Positions 1 to 9,337 of a DNA stretch of 64,000 bases are shown piece by piece. A program made the translations under genes and the position numbers. The first letter of the stretch is position 1, and each line of letters starts with the position of its first letter. A model generated the notes under the pieces. The model did no database searches and was not told the origin of the DNA. It was given only the letters and a program-made list of their open reading frames with translations. Source of the stretch: Glycocaulis abyssi (GTDB lineage: Bacteria; Pseudomonadota; Alphaproteobacteria; Caulobacterales; Maricaulaceae). The DNA lies in NCBI RefSeq assembly GCF_041429775.1, contig NZ_CP163421.1, positions 124,001-188,000 on the forward strand. The letters are read 5' to 3'.

Positions 1-297
1 GCCGGCAAATACCACGTGCTGGGCGGCGTTCTGTCTGCGCTGGATGGCGTGGGGCCCGATGATCTCAATCTTGCCAGCCTGATAGAACGCGCGGGCAATG
101 GCTCGGTCAGCGAGGTGATACTGGCGCTCAACGCCACGGTGGATGGCCAGACGACGGCCCATGTCATCGCGGACAGGCTCGCCCATACCGGCGTATCGGT
201 CACCTCGCTGGCGCGCGGCGTGCCGGTGGGCGGAGAGCTTGACTATCTTGATGATGGCACGCTGGCCGCCGCGTTCCGGTCACGGCGGCCAACGTAG
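1..297 (+). CDS. recR: Recombination protein RecR, C-terminal part (5' end outside window)
   Basis: The reading frame is open from base 1 and ends at TAG 295-297. The visible 98 residues match the RecR Toprim segment and C-terminal tail: a [20 protein letters not shown] stretch followed by a Toprim-like [20 protein letters not shown]. RecR works with RecF and RecO to load RecA on gapped DNA. The N-terminal HhH and zinc-finger regions lie upstream of the window. The gene converges on the dehydrogenase at 307-1452, with 9 bases between the two stops. Confidence 0.93.
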   Translation, partial: AGKYHVLGGVLSALDGVGPDDLNLASLIERAGNGSVSEVILALNATVDGQTTAHVIADRLAHTGVSVTSLARGVPVGGELDYLDDGTLAAAFRSRRPT

Positions 298-306
298 CAT
301 TCAAGC

Positions 307-1452
307 CTATTCGGCCGGCACGAGCCGTAATACGCGGCCCTCATCGCTGTCAGTGGTGATGTAGAGGAAGCCGTCCGGGCCGGTGCGGACATCGCGGATA
401 CGCTCTTCCAGGTCTTCCAGAAGACGCTCCTGACCGATCACACGGTCACCATCGGTTTCCAGCCGGGCGACATGCATGCCGGCCAGCGCGCCGACGAACA
501 GGTCGTTCTGCCAGTGCGGGAAGGCATCGCCGGTGTAGAAGGCTGCGCCCGAATTGGCGATGGATGGCGTCCAGTACCAGATGGGCTGCTCCAGGCCGTC
601 ACGCTCGCGTTCCTCGGTGATGATCGAGCCATCATAATTGATGCCGTAGGTAATCTCCGGCCAGCCATAATTGAGGCCACCCTCGAGGTGGATATTGACC
701 TCGTCACCGCCGCGCGGCCCGTGCTCATGACTCCAGATCGTGCCGGTCTCGGGGTGCTGGACCAGGCCCTGGATGTTGCGGTGGCCATAGCTCCACACTT
801 CAGGCGCACCGCCATTGCCATCGGCGAAGGGGTTATCTGCAGGAACCGAGCCATCATCATTGAGGCGGATCAGCGTGCCGATATGATTGGACGGCTCTTG
901 TGCCTCGTCCATATGGTCGCCGCCATCACCCAGCGACAGCCAGAGATAACCGTCCCGGTCAAACAGGATCTTCCCGCCATGGTGGCGGTTGGTGGCGATG
1001 TCGAAATCGACGGCAAACAGTTCTTCCACATTCTCCAGAGCGGTCAGGTTATCGCTCAGCCGTGCGCGGATCAGCGCAGTGCGGTGCGCCTCGCGGGTGC
1101 CTTGGGCGTAAGAGATGTAGACGAGGCGGTTCTGCGCAAAGTCCGGGTGGGGAATGGCATCAAACAGTCCGCCCTGGCGATTGACCACCACGTCTTGCGG
1201 CATGCCGGTCACCGGTTCGGCGCGCAGATTGCCGTCCGCGTCAATGATGCGCAGGCCCTGCGAGCCGCCATCGCGTTCGGTGACCAGCATCTCGCCAGAT
1301 GGCAGAAAGCCGATGGACCACGGGATGTTAAGCCCTTCGGCGACGGTCTCGATGCGGAAATTGGCCTGCTCGGTCTCGTAAACCTCCTGCGCGGCAAATG
1401 CGCCTGCGCTGACACTGACCAGAAGGCTGGCGGCAAGAGTGGTGCGGATCAT
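307..1452 (-). CDS. PQQ-dependent aldose-sugar dehydrogenase family protein, secreted
   Basis: The 381-residue protein starts with a Sec signal peptide (cleavage probably after AGAFA, about residue 20). It continues as a soluble-glucose-dehydrogenase/YliI-type six-bladed beta-propeller. Family motifs visible are the early VAEGLNIPWSIGFLPSG blade, RHHGGKILFDRDGYLWLSLG carrying the likely catalytic His, WSYGHRNIQGL, and EHGPRGGDEVN. Proteins of this family oxidise aldose sugars in the periplasm with PQQ as cofactor. No PQQ biosynthesis gene is in the window, so the cofactor source and the true substrate are unknown. The gene is divergent from rmuC. Confidence 0.88.
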   Translation of the reverse strand: MIRTTLAASLLVSVSAGAFAAQEVYETEQANFRIETVAEGLNIPWSIGFLPSGEMLVTERDGGSQGLRIIDADGNLRAEPVTGMPQDVVVNRQGGLFDAIPHPDFAQNRLVYISYAQGTREAHRTALIRARLSDNLTALENVEELFAVDFDIATNRHHGGKILFDRDGYLWLSLGDGGDHMDEAQEPSNHIGTLIRLNDDGSVPADNPFADGNGGAPEVWSYGHRNIQGLVQHPETGTIWSHEHGPRGGDEVNIHLEGGLNYGWPEITYGINYDGSIITEERERDGLEQPIWYWTPSIANSGAAFYTGDAFPHWQNDLFVGALAGMHVARLETDGDRVIGQERLLEDLEERIRDVRTGPDGFLYITTDSDEGRVLRLVPAE

Positions 1453-1548
1453 TTCAACGTCTCCCCAGGTCGATTTTCGATAGCGTGCACACGCTCACAT
1501 AGGGATGGCAACGCGTATGGCCAGCCAGGGTTGCCTTGCTGACATAGA

Positions 1549-1562
1549 TGTGAACGGTCACA
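1549..1562. promoter_or_regulatory. Short dyad TGTGA-N4-TCACA between divergent genes
   Basis: A perfect 5-bp inverted repeat (TGTGA ACGG TCACA) lies in the 185-bp divergent spacer between the sugar dehydrogenase and rmuC. It resembles a CRP/FNR-type half-site pair, but the spacer is 4 bases rather than the 6 of a CRP site. A regulatory role is a guess. Confidence 0.25.
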
Positions 1563-1637
1563 GATCGCCGGAGGGCAAGTGCGGCGCGCTGGTCTAGGCT
1601 GCGTTATCGATTCGCGCGTACGCCGGGAGGGCTTCCC

Positions 1638-2999
1638 ATGGAGATGCTCAATATCGTCCTGATTGCCGGGGGCGGTGCCATTGCTGGCATGGTGCTGACC
1701 TGGCTGTTCATGCGCAGCGCCGGTGCCGGCGCGGCCGCCCTGCAGGAACGTCTCGCCGATACCGAGCGCCGTTTCGATGCAGAGCGTGTGCAGCGCCAGG
1801 CGGAGCTGGAGGGCGAGCGTGTGGCCCGGCGCGAGGCCGAGCAGGCCGCCGCTGCCCTTAAAGCGAGGATCGATACCGAGGCCGAGGCGGTGAAGCGCGA
1901 GCGCGAGAGCCTGACCCAGCTGTCAAACGCCGTGCAGGAAAAGTTCCAGCTGCTCGCAAACGAGGCGCTGGACAAATCCCAGAAAGCCTTCCTTGAGCGC
2001 GCTGCCGAGACCTTCAAGCTCAACCAGGAAAAGGCCGAAGGCAGTGTGAAGGAGCTGGTGACGCCGATCCGCGAGAAGCTCGACCAGTTCAAGGCGACGG
2101 TTGACCATATCGAGAAAGAGCGCGCGGCCCATCGCGGCGAGCTGGGCGAGCAGATCAACGCCCTGCGCCAGGGCCTCGCCGGTCAGCAGCAGGAGACCTC
2201 AAAGCTCGTCAATGCGCTGCAGCGCTCGTCCACGACGCGCGGCCAGTGGGGCGAGCGCACGGTGGAGAATGTGCTGGAGCTGGCCGGGCTCTCCAAGGGT
2301 ATCGACTATGAAAGCCAGTATCAGGCGCGCGATAGTGAAGGCGCCTCGCTCAGGCCCGACTTTGTGGTGAAGCTGCCGGGCGGCGGGCGGTTCGTGATCG
2401 ATTCCAAGGTGGCGCTGACGGCCTATCTCGATGCTGTCGAGGCGCCCGATGATGCCAGCCGCAAGCAGCATTTGCGCCGCCACGCCCAGCAGGTGCGAAC
2501 CCATGTGCGCCAGCTGGCGAGCAAGGAGTATGCAAAGTCGGTCGAGGGCGCGATTGATTTTGTCGCGCTCTTCATCCCCGGCGAAAGCTTCTATTCAGCC
2601 GCGATGGAAGAAGAGCCGGGCCTGTTTGACGAGGCGATTGCGAGCGATGTCATCATCGTCACGCCCTCCACCCTGCTCGCACTGGCGAAGGCGGTCGCCT
2701 ATGGCTGGCGCCAGCAGGCGCTGGAGGACAATGCCCGCAAAATCGCCGCGCTGGGCGCCGAGATACATGACCGGTTGCATACCTTCACCGACCATCTGGG
2801 TCGCGTGGGAACCGGGCTGAGGACCGCAACAGGCAATTACAACAGGGCGGTAGCCTCCCTGGAAGGCCGGGTTCTGGTGTCTGCCCGCAAGATGGCCGAG
2901 CTGAACGCCGCTGCTGGTGCCAAGGCCCTGGAAGCGCCCGGTCAGGTGGAGGAAGCGCCGCGGGCGCTGACCGGGCCGGACGATGGCGAGAGCGCGTAG
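1638..2999 (+). CDS. rmuC: RmuC family DNA recombination protein
   Basis: The 453-residue protein has an N-terminal membrane anchor (about residues 4-24), a long charged coiled coil (about 30-200), and then the RmuC core. The core contains GQWGERTVENVLELAGL, RPDFVVKLPGG, a nuclease-like FVIDSKVALTAYLDA strand with the D-x-K pair, and ALFIPGESFYSAA. RmuC proteins limit inversions at short repeats, and the fold is related to restriction endonucleases. The start at 1638 follows GGGAGGG at 1625-1631. The peptide deformylase gene follows 39 bases after the stop. Confidence 0.95.
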   Translation: MEMLNIVLIAGGGAIAGMVLTWLFMRSAGAGAAALQERLADTERRFDAERVQRQAELEGERVARREAEQAAAALKARIDTEAEAVKRERESLTQLSNAVQEKFQLLANEALDKSQKAFLERAAETFKLNQEKAEGSVKELVTPIREKLDQFKATVDHIEKERAAHRGELGEQINALRQGLAGQQQETSKLVNALQRSSTTRGQWGERTVENVLELAGLSKGIDYESQYQARDSEGASLRPDFVVKLPGGGRFVIDSKVALTAYLDAVEAPDDASRKQHLRRHAQQVRTHVRQLASKEYAKSVEGAIDFVALFIPGESFYSAAMEEEPGLFDEAIASDVIIVTPSTLLALAKAVAYGWRQQALEDNARKIAALGAEIHDRLHTFTDHLGRVGTGLRTATGNYNRAVASLEGRVLVSARKMAELNAAAGAKALEAPGQVEEAPRALTGPDDGESA

Positions 3000-3038
3000 A
3001 GCTTGAACGAAATCCCTTTGCCCATTAGGTCTAGGCCC

Positions 3039-3557
3039 ATGGCTGTACACCCTATACTCACGGTTCCCGACCCCCGCCTGAAACTGGTTTCAAAGCCGGT
3101 GGAGCGGGTTGATGATGATTTGCGCACGCTGATGGATGACATGGTGGAGACCATGTACGAGGCCGACGGCATTGGCCTTGCCGCTATCCAGATCGGCGTC
3201 GACAAGCGCGTGATCGTCATGGACCTTTCGGAGACGCGCGATAGCCCGCGCTATTTCGTCAATCCGGTTGTCACGCCGCTGACCGAGGAAACAAAGCCTT
3301 ATAGCGAGGGCTGCCTGTCGATTCCCGATGTTTACGATGAGGTGGAACGGCCAGCACGCGTCAGCGTTAAGTATCTCGACTATGATGGGAACGAACGCGA
3401 AGAGATCGCAGAGGATCTGTTCGCGGTGTGCATCCAGCACGAAATGGACCATCTCGAAGGGGTGCTCTTCATCGATTACCTCTCGCGCCTGAAACGCGAC
3501 CGGGCGGTGAAAAAGGTCCAGAAGCTTGTAAAGTCGCGAATGGAGGCTGCCGAATGA
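3039..3557 (+). CDS. def: Peptide deformylase
   Basis: The 172-residue enzyme removes the N-formyl group from nascent proteins using a metal ion. All three family motifs are intact: GIGLAAIQ (motif 1), EGCLSIPD with the metal-binding Cys (motif 2), and QHEMDHLEG with the HExxH helix (motif 3). An in-frame TTG at 3003 would add 12 residues. The ATG at 3039 gives the usual family start, [15 protein letters not shown]. The stop overlaps the next start as ATGA, so the lipoprotein gene is probably translationally coupled. Confidence 0.96.
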   Translation: MAVHPILTVPDPRLKLVSKPVERVDDDLRTLMDDMVETMYEADGIGLAAIQIGVDKRVIVMDLSETRDSPRYFVNPVVTPLTEETKPYSEGCLSIPDVYDEVERPARVSVKYLDYDGNEREEIAEDLFAVCIQHEMDHLEGVLFIDYLSRLKRDRAVKKVQKLVKSRMEAAE

Positions 3558-4324
3558 CCCTGTCCCGCTATGCCACTCTGGGGGGCTCAGTCGCGCTGGC
3601 TGCGCTGCTCGCCGCTTGTGACCCTGCCGATACGGTTCCAGACCCGCAGCCGGAGCCGGTACCGGCCCCGGAACAGATGCCGGAACCGGAAACGGACGCT
3701 GACGATGTGTCAGCTGACCTTGCCGGAGAAGCGGAACCGGTCATGGACGCTGCCGCCAACGGCACGGCCGATGCCGGGGTGGATGCCCAGCCGGAAGCGG
3801 TTATGGAAGCTGGCCTGATCGAAAGCCTGTCTGAGTATTGCGGTCAGGCGTTTGAAGGCGAGATCACCAGCCCGCCGGTGGAGCTGGACGAAGCCTTTGC
3901 CGGACGCCGCCTTGTCATGCATGTGCGTGAGTGCTTCGAGGACGAAGTGCGTGTGCCTTTCCATGTAGGCGATGACCATTCGCGCACCTGGCTCATCACG
4001 CGTCTCGATGATGGCCGTCTGCGCCTGAAGCACGATCACCGCCACGAAGATGGTTCCGAAGACACGCTGACCCAGTATGGCGGCGAGAGCATTGTCCCGC
4101 CGATCTCCGCGCGCGTGGAATTCCCGGCTGACCAGTTCTCCAAAGATCTGTTCGAGCGCGAGGGCATTCCGGTGTCCATGGACAATATCTGGATCATGGA
4201 AGTCACCGACACGAGTTTCGTTTACACGCTGACGCGCCCGAACCGTCTGTTCGAGGTGACGTTTGATCTGACCAATCCGGTCGATACGCCGCCCACGCCC
4301 TGGGGCTGGGAGGACGAGGACTAG
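3554..4324 (+). CDS. Hypothetical lipoprotein with Pro/Glu-rich linker
   Basis: The 256-residue product begins with a signal peptide and lipobox (ALLAAC, Cys about residue 22). A proline- and acid-rich linker ([16 protein letters not shown]) follows to about residue 85, then a globular domain with two Cys in the mature part. No family was recognised. The lipid anchor and linker suggest an envelope protein facing the periplasm. The start overlaps the def stop by four bases, and a strong terminator follows at 4353-4385. Confidence 0.8.
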   Translation: MTLSRYATLGGSVALAALLAACDPADTVPDPQPEPVPAPEQMPEPETDADDVSADLAGEAEPVMDAAANGTADAGVDAQPEAVMEAGLIESLSEYCGQAFEGEITSPPVELDEAFAGRRLVMHVRECFEDEVRVPFHVGDDHSRTWLITRLDDGRLRLKHDHRHEDGSEDTLTQYGGESIVPPISARVEFPADQFSKDLFEREGIPVSMDNIWIMEVTDTSFVYTLTRPNRLFEVTFDLTNPVDTPPTPWGWEDED

Positions 4325-4352
4325 GTCCTCATTTTGCCGATCTGAGTGCGGT

Positions 4353-4385
4353 AAAGGCGCGTCCCTTGAAGGGGCGCGCCTTTTT
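4353..4385 (+). terminator. Intrinsic terminator after def-lipoprotein
   Basis: A 13-bp stem (4353-4365 with 4371-4383, one T-G pair) and a 5-base loop TTGAA are followed by a T run ending at 4385. It sits 29 bases after the lipoprotein stop and before the convergent gene ending at 4407. Confidence 0.9.
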
Positions 4386-4406
4386 CGTTGTTGCGCCGGG
4401 CGCCTG

Positions 4407-5552
4407 TCAGGCGCTGCGCTGCTGGCCTGACAGGATGGCGCCAGCTGCCCGTGTCAGCCCGGCCCAGCGCCCTGCCGCGCTGGTTTCTGCTGCCGCAATA
4501 TGGTCGATACGGCTGTGCATCCGCCTGCCCAGATCACGCACGCGGTTACCGCACAGCGTGAGGGTTGCCATGGCCAGCTTGGTTGCGGCTTCACGCATGC
4601 GTTCTTCGAAATGGGGCGCACGCGCCAGCCCGCTGTAAAGGGCGGAACGGTGATTGGTGAAGTATTTCTTGTAGTCCTCGTGGCCGGTGCCCATCTCGTA
4701 GCGTGTCAGGCCAAACTCTTCCATCCGCGACAGGAGCAGGTAGACCAGAAGGTGACCTGGCGAATACGCCGACATTTCGGGGTCATAGGCCGCAAGCCAG
4801 GGGTGGAAGGTGCCATGACCTTCCGGGCCATATTCTGCCGCGATCAGCCGGCCACCTGCCCGCAGGGTGTAGAGCCGTCCGCGTACAGCGCCTTCCCGTC
4901 GGGAGAACAGGGCGTGCATCAGTCTGGTCGTCCAGCGCGGGGCCAGCACGTCATGGCGGCCGGTCTGGCGGTATTGCAGGCGTTTCCAGCCTATCAGCTC
5001 GTCAAGGGTTGCCGGATCGCTCGACACAGCAAGCTGTACCTCGCCATGCTCGGTTTCCAGCTTGCGCAGGCGGCGGCGGAAATCCTTGAAGCGTTTCGGG
5101 TGCTCGGCCTGCAGTTCGGCGATGAGGGCATTGGCAGTGGACCGCCTTACCGCTGCGCGCGAGGGGCCGACCGGCTCCAGCCCGGCAGCCGGTGGCTTGT
5201 CAGGCGTGAAGAGGGCAGCAAAGCGGGCGCGCGACAGGCCGGCCAGGGCCAGCAATTCCTCGTCACGCGCTTCCACGTCCGGCCGGCGCAAAATGGCATG
5301 AATGTCGGAGAAGGCAGAGCCGATGGGCCGGGCAAAGCCGCCGGGCCGGCGATGGTAGGCGAACACGGCCGCCAGCCCTTTCGCGTCGCGGAAAAGCGCG
5401 ATTTCCACATCATTACGGGTGGCCGAAACGGCTTGTGCAAATTCGGGATGCAGCAGGGGCGAGGCGAGGCCGGTGGCCAGCGCCATTGCCGTCCACGCAT
5501 GCTGATCCTGCGCGGTCAGGGCGACAGTCTTGATTGTCTCACAGCGCAACAT
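4407..5552 (-). CDS. BcsL/CelD-like GNAT acyltransferase
   Basis: The 381-residue protein has the two-lobed GNAT arrangement of the CelD/BcsL family, with the recognisable C-terminal lobe LYTLRAGGRLIAAEYG...FHPWLAAYDPEMSAYSPGHLLVYLL...YEMGTGHEDYKKYF. Members of the family modify cell-surface polysaccharides or amino-sugars; the substrate here is unknown. A longer frame starts at 5591, but the ATG at 5552 has GGAGG seven bases upstream and is preferred. The gene stands alone. Confidence 0.82.
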   Translation of the reverse strand: MLRCETIKTVALTAQDQHAWTAMALATGLASPLLHPEFAQAVSATRNDVEIALFRDAKGLAAVFAYHRRPGGFARPIGSAFSDIHAILRRPDVEARDEELLALAGLSRARFAALFTPDKPPAAGLEPVGPSRAAVRRSTANALIAELQAEHPKRFKDFRRRLRKLETEHGEVQLAVSSDPATLDELIGWKRLQYRQTGRHDVLAPRWTTRLMHALFSRREGAVRGRLYTLRAGGRLIAAEYGPEGHGTFHPWLAAYDPEMSAYSPGHLLVYLLLSRMEEFGLTRYEMGTGHEDYKKYFTNHRSALYSGLARAPHFEERMREAATKLAMATLTLCGNRVRDLGRRMHSRIDHIAAAETSAAGRWAGLTRAAGAILSGQQRSA

Positions 5553-5656
5553 GACATGGCCTCCACGTTCAGTTCGGGCTGAGACTCGCATTTATCGTGC
5601 CAGAGGCGAGCGGCTGGAGGCCGGTTTACCTGCAGGGTTAGCGAAAAGTTAATGTG

Positions 5657-6526
5657 TCAGCCAATGCCGTGTTCAGCCCGCCAGGCCGCCAGATCGACGC
5701 CGAGAATATCGGTGATGATCGCGGCTGTGCCGCCATTGGGGTCTGGCACTGTGCCGGTGGTAAGCCCGCCATCGACCACCAGTGCCTGTCCGGTCACGAA
5801 GCGCGCCTCGTCGCTGGCGAGATACACGGCCGCATTGGCGATATCGAGCGGATTGCCGCCGACGGGCAAAGGCTGGGCGAAGGCTCCCAGTTCTTCCAGC
5901 TTGGGCTGGGCGGCTTCGGCTGCGTCCTGATCGAGGCCGAAGGCGCGTCCGAACACGGCCGTCGCGATGAGGCCGGGATTGATGCAGTTCACCCGGATCT
6001 TGTGCGGTGCCATCCGCACCGAAACGGTCTTCGTCATGTGGATAAGGGCCGCCTTGGCGATGGAGTAGAGCAAAGGCCCGTAATTCACGCCTATCCCGGC
6101 GACGCTGGAGGTGGAGATGATCGATCCCCCTCCGGCGGCCTGCATGTGCGGTGAAGCGTGCTTGATGCCGAACAGGGCGGCGCGCAAATGCAGGTGCATG
6201 ACATGGTCGAATGCGCCAGCTTCTATCTTTTCAACCGGATAGTCCGGCTCGGCGGAGCCCGCATTATTGAACAATATGTCCAGCCGCCCGTGACGCTCGA
6301 TGGCCAGATCAATCAGTGCCTTGATGTCGGCTTCGTTCTTCACGTCGGTGGTGCGGAAGGCAAGCTTTGGCCCATGGAACTGCGCCATGGCCTCGCCGCG
6401 CGCGGTTTCGAGATCACCCATCACGACATGCGCGCCTTCTGCGATGAAACGCTCCACGCTCGCCTTGCCGATACCGCTCGCCCCGCCTGTGATTACTGCC
6501 ACCTTGCCGTCCAGCCGTCCGCCCAT
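5657..6526 (-). CDS. SDR family NAD(P)-dependent oxidoreductase
   Basis: This is a 289-residue classical short-chain dehydrogenase. The Rossmann motif TGGASGIG is near residue 13, followed by NNAG, the catalytic Ser in ISTSSVAG, and the YSIAK catalytic Tyr/Lys. A C-terminal GQALVVDGG closes the fold, with a roughly 35-residue tail. The frame is open to 6712, but MGGRLDGKVAVITGG at 6526 is the natural family start. The substrate cannot be told from sequence. Confidence 0.9.
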   Translation of the reverse strand: MGGRLDGKVAVITGGASGIGKASVERFIAEGAHVVMGDLETARGEAMAQFHGPKLAFRTTDVKNEADIKALIDLAIERHGRLDILFNNAGSAEPDYPVEKIEAGAFDHVMHLHLRAALFGIKHASPHMQAAGGGSIISTSSVAGIGVNYGPLLYSIAKAALIHMTKTVSVRMAPHKIRVNCINPGLIATAVFGRAFGLDQDAAEAAQPKLEELGAFAQPLPVGGNPLDIANAAVYLASDEARFVTGQALVVDGGLTTGTVPDPNGGTAAIITDILGVDLAAWRAEHGIG

Positions 6527-6626
6527 ATTCGCTGTGTCCCCTGTCAGTGAAATCAGGGCGTACACTGAGGCGCATTCGGCTATCGCGGCAAGCCCTTTGC
6601 CTGAGGGTCTCGAAAGCGCTTGTGGC

Positions 6627-7577
6627 TTACGCGCCCTCGTCCCCGCACTGGGCGAGTCTTCCAAGAGCACGTTCGACAATGGGCCGGGCTTCGTCCAGGG
6701 TGAGCTTCGCAAGGTCGGCGAGCGGCATCTCGTGCGCCGCTTCGCGCGCTACCAGCTTACCCACATAATAGCCAAAGCGTGGCGGCAGCCTTTCGTTCAG
6801 GCGGTTATTGCTGAAGAGCGCGCCATGGTCTTCCGATGCTTGCGAGTTGAACCTTTCAGCCACGGCACAGGCAGCTTCGGCCAGATTGGCGTCAACGTCC
6901 TCGCGGATGGGTTCGGGCCAATCCAGCAACAACTCCGTGTCATTGGCGCCGGGGTTCAGTGTCGCGGCGACATAGGTCGCAAGACCCTCAATCCACAAAA
7001 AGCACCACATCTCCGGACAGCCCATGAAGGATTGCTGGAAGTGATAGACGTGGAACAGCTCGTGATGGAAGAAGGCGGTCCAGTCGGTTATCGGGCTGGT
7101 CGTCATCCGGTCGGCGCCAAACACCAGCATGATGCGTTCATCGATATAGCGCGTTCCGCCGTCCATCTCCCCCAGACTGTGAAGAATATAGATATCGCCA
7201 ATGGGTTCGAGGTCTGGAAATGCTTCGACGAAACTGGCATGGGCGGGAGCCAGCATATCGGCAAATTCTCGTGCCGTATGGCGATAGTCTCCGCGAATAT
7301 CAGCGAAATTCTCAAGGGACCGCGCTATCCATGCGCGATAGCGGTCGTTGGATACCCCTATGCTGTTCATGCGGGCGGTGTCGTAAAAACCCGGAAAGGC
7401 TTCGTGGAGGCCCGCTTGGGTGCGCGCTATCCGCTCCTCCTCCGGCATATCTGCTGTCTGGTCGTAAATGCGGGCATAATCATCCGTGATATCAACCAGT
7501 GTATATGGCGGTGACATTTCGTCCGCCGAGCCAATACTGAGCGATGACATGGCAGTTAGTACTATGAAAAACGTCAT
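6627..7577 (-). CDS. Secreted HExxH protein, putative zinc metallopeptidase
   Basis: The 316-residue product begins with a signal peptide (MTFFIVLTAMSSLSIGSADE). Near the middle it carries HHELFHVYHFQQSF, an HExxH zinc-binding motif, followed by an acidic helix EGLATYVAA whose Glu could be the third ligand, as in gluzincins (E-x-x-A). The layout resembles the predicted Zn-protease family DUF2268, but I cannot assign a family firmly. The start at 7577 has AGAGG seven bases upstream; the frame is open to 7628. Confidence 0.7.
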   Translation of the reverse strand: MTFFIVLTAMSSLSIGSADEMSPPYTLVDITDDYARIYDQTADMPEEERIARTQAGLHEAFPGFYDTARMNSIGVSNDRYRAWIARSLENFADIRGDYRHTAREFADMLAPAHASFVEAFPDLEPIGDIYILHSLGEMDGGTRYIDERIMLVFGADRMTTSPITDWTAFFHHELFHVYHFQQSFMGCPEMWCFLWIEGLATYVAATLNPGANDTELLLDWPEPIREDVDANLAEAACAVAERFNSQASEDHGALFSNNRLNERLPPRFGYYVGKLVAREAAHEMPLADLAKLTLDEARPIVERALGRLAQCGDEGA

Positions 7578-7846
7578 GTGAGACCTCTTGGATAATTTGA
7601 AACTATCTAAAATTCGTGAACCTGGCACAAGGTCAGCGATATTAATTAAAGCTCATTTCGACTTTCTCTAGACCCCGATTTTCTACGCTGCGGCCTTGCC
7701 CGGCCTGCCGGACGGTGGGGGCGGGCTTCGCGGCGCGCGTTTCCAGATGCCGCCCGGTGGTAGATGTCCTCGGCTGGACACCGCCCCTTGCCTCGCAGCG
7801 GTTTCGGCGTTAGAGCGACCCCGCAAGAGAAAAGGAGGTCTCCGCC

Positions 7847-9337
7847 ATGGAGATACGTGAAGGTCTTACCTTCGACGATGTGCTCTTGCAGCCCGGCGCA
7901 TCCGAGATAATCCCCGCTGACGCAGATGTGCGCACGCGTGTGACGCGTGATGTCGGCCTGAACATTCCGATCCTGTCGGCGGCGATGGATACCGTCACCG
8001 AAGCGCCGCTGGCGATTGCCATGGCGCAGGCGGGCGGGCTTGGCGTCATTCACCGCAATCTGGAAATACCTGAGCAGGCCGAAGAAGTGCGCCGCGTGAA
8101 GCGCTATGAGAGCGGCATGGTGGTCAACCCGGTCACGATCGGCCCGGATGCGACGCTGGCGGACCTCAAAGCCCTGATGGACCATCACCGTATCTCCGGC
8201 ATTCCGGTCGTTGAGGGCGGTGGCAAGGGCGGCGCAGCCGGCGCCAAGCCCGGCAAGCTTATCGGTATCATCACCAACCGGGATGTGCGCTTTGCCGACG
8301 ATCTGAACGCCGCTGTGTCCAGCCTGATGACCAGGGATCACCTGGTCACCGTGCGCCCCGGCGCTGACCAGGCAGAAGCGCGCCGTCTCCTGCACAAGCA
8401 CCGGATCGAGCGCCTGCTGGTCGTCGACGAGGATGGCTATTGCGTCGGCCTGATGACCGTCAAGGACATGGAGAAGGCGCAAGCCTATCCCAACGCCGCC
8501 AAGGACGCGCATGGACGCTTGCGCGTCGCTGCGGCGACCACGACCGGCGATGCCGGTTTTGAGCGCGCCGAGGCGCTGATGGATGCGGGCGTGGACGTCG
8601 TCGTGATCGACACTGCCCACGGCATGAGCGCCGCCGTGCTGGAGCAGGTGCGCCGTATCAAGCGCGCCTCCAACACCACCCAGATCGTGGCCGGCAATGT
8701 AGCGACCTATGATGGCGCGCGCGGCCTGTTTGATGCGGGCGCAGACTGCGTGAAGGTGGGGATCGGGCCGGGTTCGATCTGCACCACGCGCATCGTTGCC
8801 GGTGTCGGTGTGCCGCAGCTGACCGCCATCATGGAAGCGCGCCGCGCGGCGCAAGGCTTTGAAGGCACTGTCATCGCCGATGGCGGGATCAAGTATTCCG
8901 GCGACGTGGCGAAAGCCATCGCGGCCGGCGCGGACTGCGTGATGATGGGCTCCATGCTGGCCGGGACGGAAGAAGCGCCCGGCGAGGTCTTCCTGTACAA
9001 GGGCCGCTCCTACAAATCCTATCGCGGTATGGGCAGTGTCGGCGCGATGGCGCGCGGCTCGGCCGACCGGTATTTTCAAAAAGAGGTCACCGACCGCATG
9101 AAGCTGGTGCCTGAAGGCATTGAAGGCCAAGTGCCCTATAAGGGCCCGGTCGGCCCGATCCTGCATCAGATGGTGGGCGGGCTTCGCGCCGCGATGGGCT
9201 ATACCGGCGCGAAGACGATTGCCGACTTCCAGAAGAACGCCGTCTTCGTGCGCATCACCAATGCCGGGCTTCGCGAAAGCCATGTGCATGACGTGACGAT
9301 CACCCGCGAAGCGCCCAACTATCCCAGCCCGAGCTGA
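7847..9337 (+). CDS. guaB: Inosine-5'-monophosphate dehydrogenase
   Basis: The 496-residue enzyme oxidises IMP to XMP, the committed step to GMP. It has the (beta/alpha)8 barrel start [11 protein letters not shown], a pair of CBS domains inserted at about residues 95-215, the catalytic loop [11 protein letters not shown] with Cys312, DGGIKYSGD for phosphate binding, and the flap [19 protein letters not shown] precedes the ATG. The stop overlaps the rsmB start (TGATG), so the two genes are coupled. guaA, the next step of the pathway, lies 4.3 kb downstream past an inserted region. Confidence 0.98.
   Translation: MEIREGLTFDDVLLQPGASEIIPADADVRTRVTRDVGLNIPILSAAMDTVTEAPLAIAMAQAGGLGVIHRNLEIPEQAEEVRRVKRYESGMVVNPVTIGPDATLADLKALMDHHRISGIPVVEGGGKGGAAGAKPGKLIGIITNRDVRFADDLNAAVSSLMTRDHLVTVRPGADQAEARRLLHKHRIERLLVVDEDGYCVGLMTVKDMEKAQAYPNAAKDAHGRLRVAAATTTGDAGFERAEALMDAGVDVVVIDTAHGMSAAVLEQVRRIKRASNTTQIVAGNVATYDGARGLFDAGADCVKVGIGPGSICTTRIVAGVGVPQLTAIMEARRAAQGFEGTVIADGGIKYSGDVAKAIAAGADCVMMGSMLAGTEEAPGEVFLYKGRSYKSYRGMGSVGAMARGSADRYFQKEVTDRMKLVPEGIEGQVPYKGPVGPILHQMVGGLRAAMGYTGAKTIADFQKNAVFVRITNAGLRESHVHDVTITREAPNYPSPS

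Noticed and set aside
472-1542. 356-codon open frame antisense to the sugar dehydrogenase
   Set aside because: It is a shadow of the dehydrogenase, which has a signal peptide and clear motifs. The antisense product has none.
7646-9289. 547-codon open frame antisense to guaB
   Set aside because: It is a codon-position shadow of a strongly biased GC-rich gene. It is rich in His, Arg, Gly and Ala with no family resemblance, and guaB is certain.
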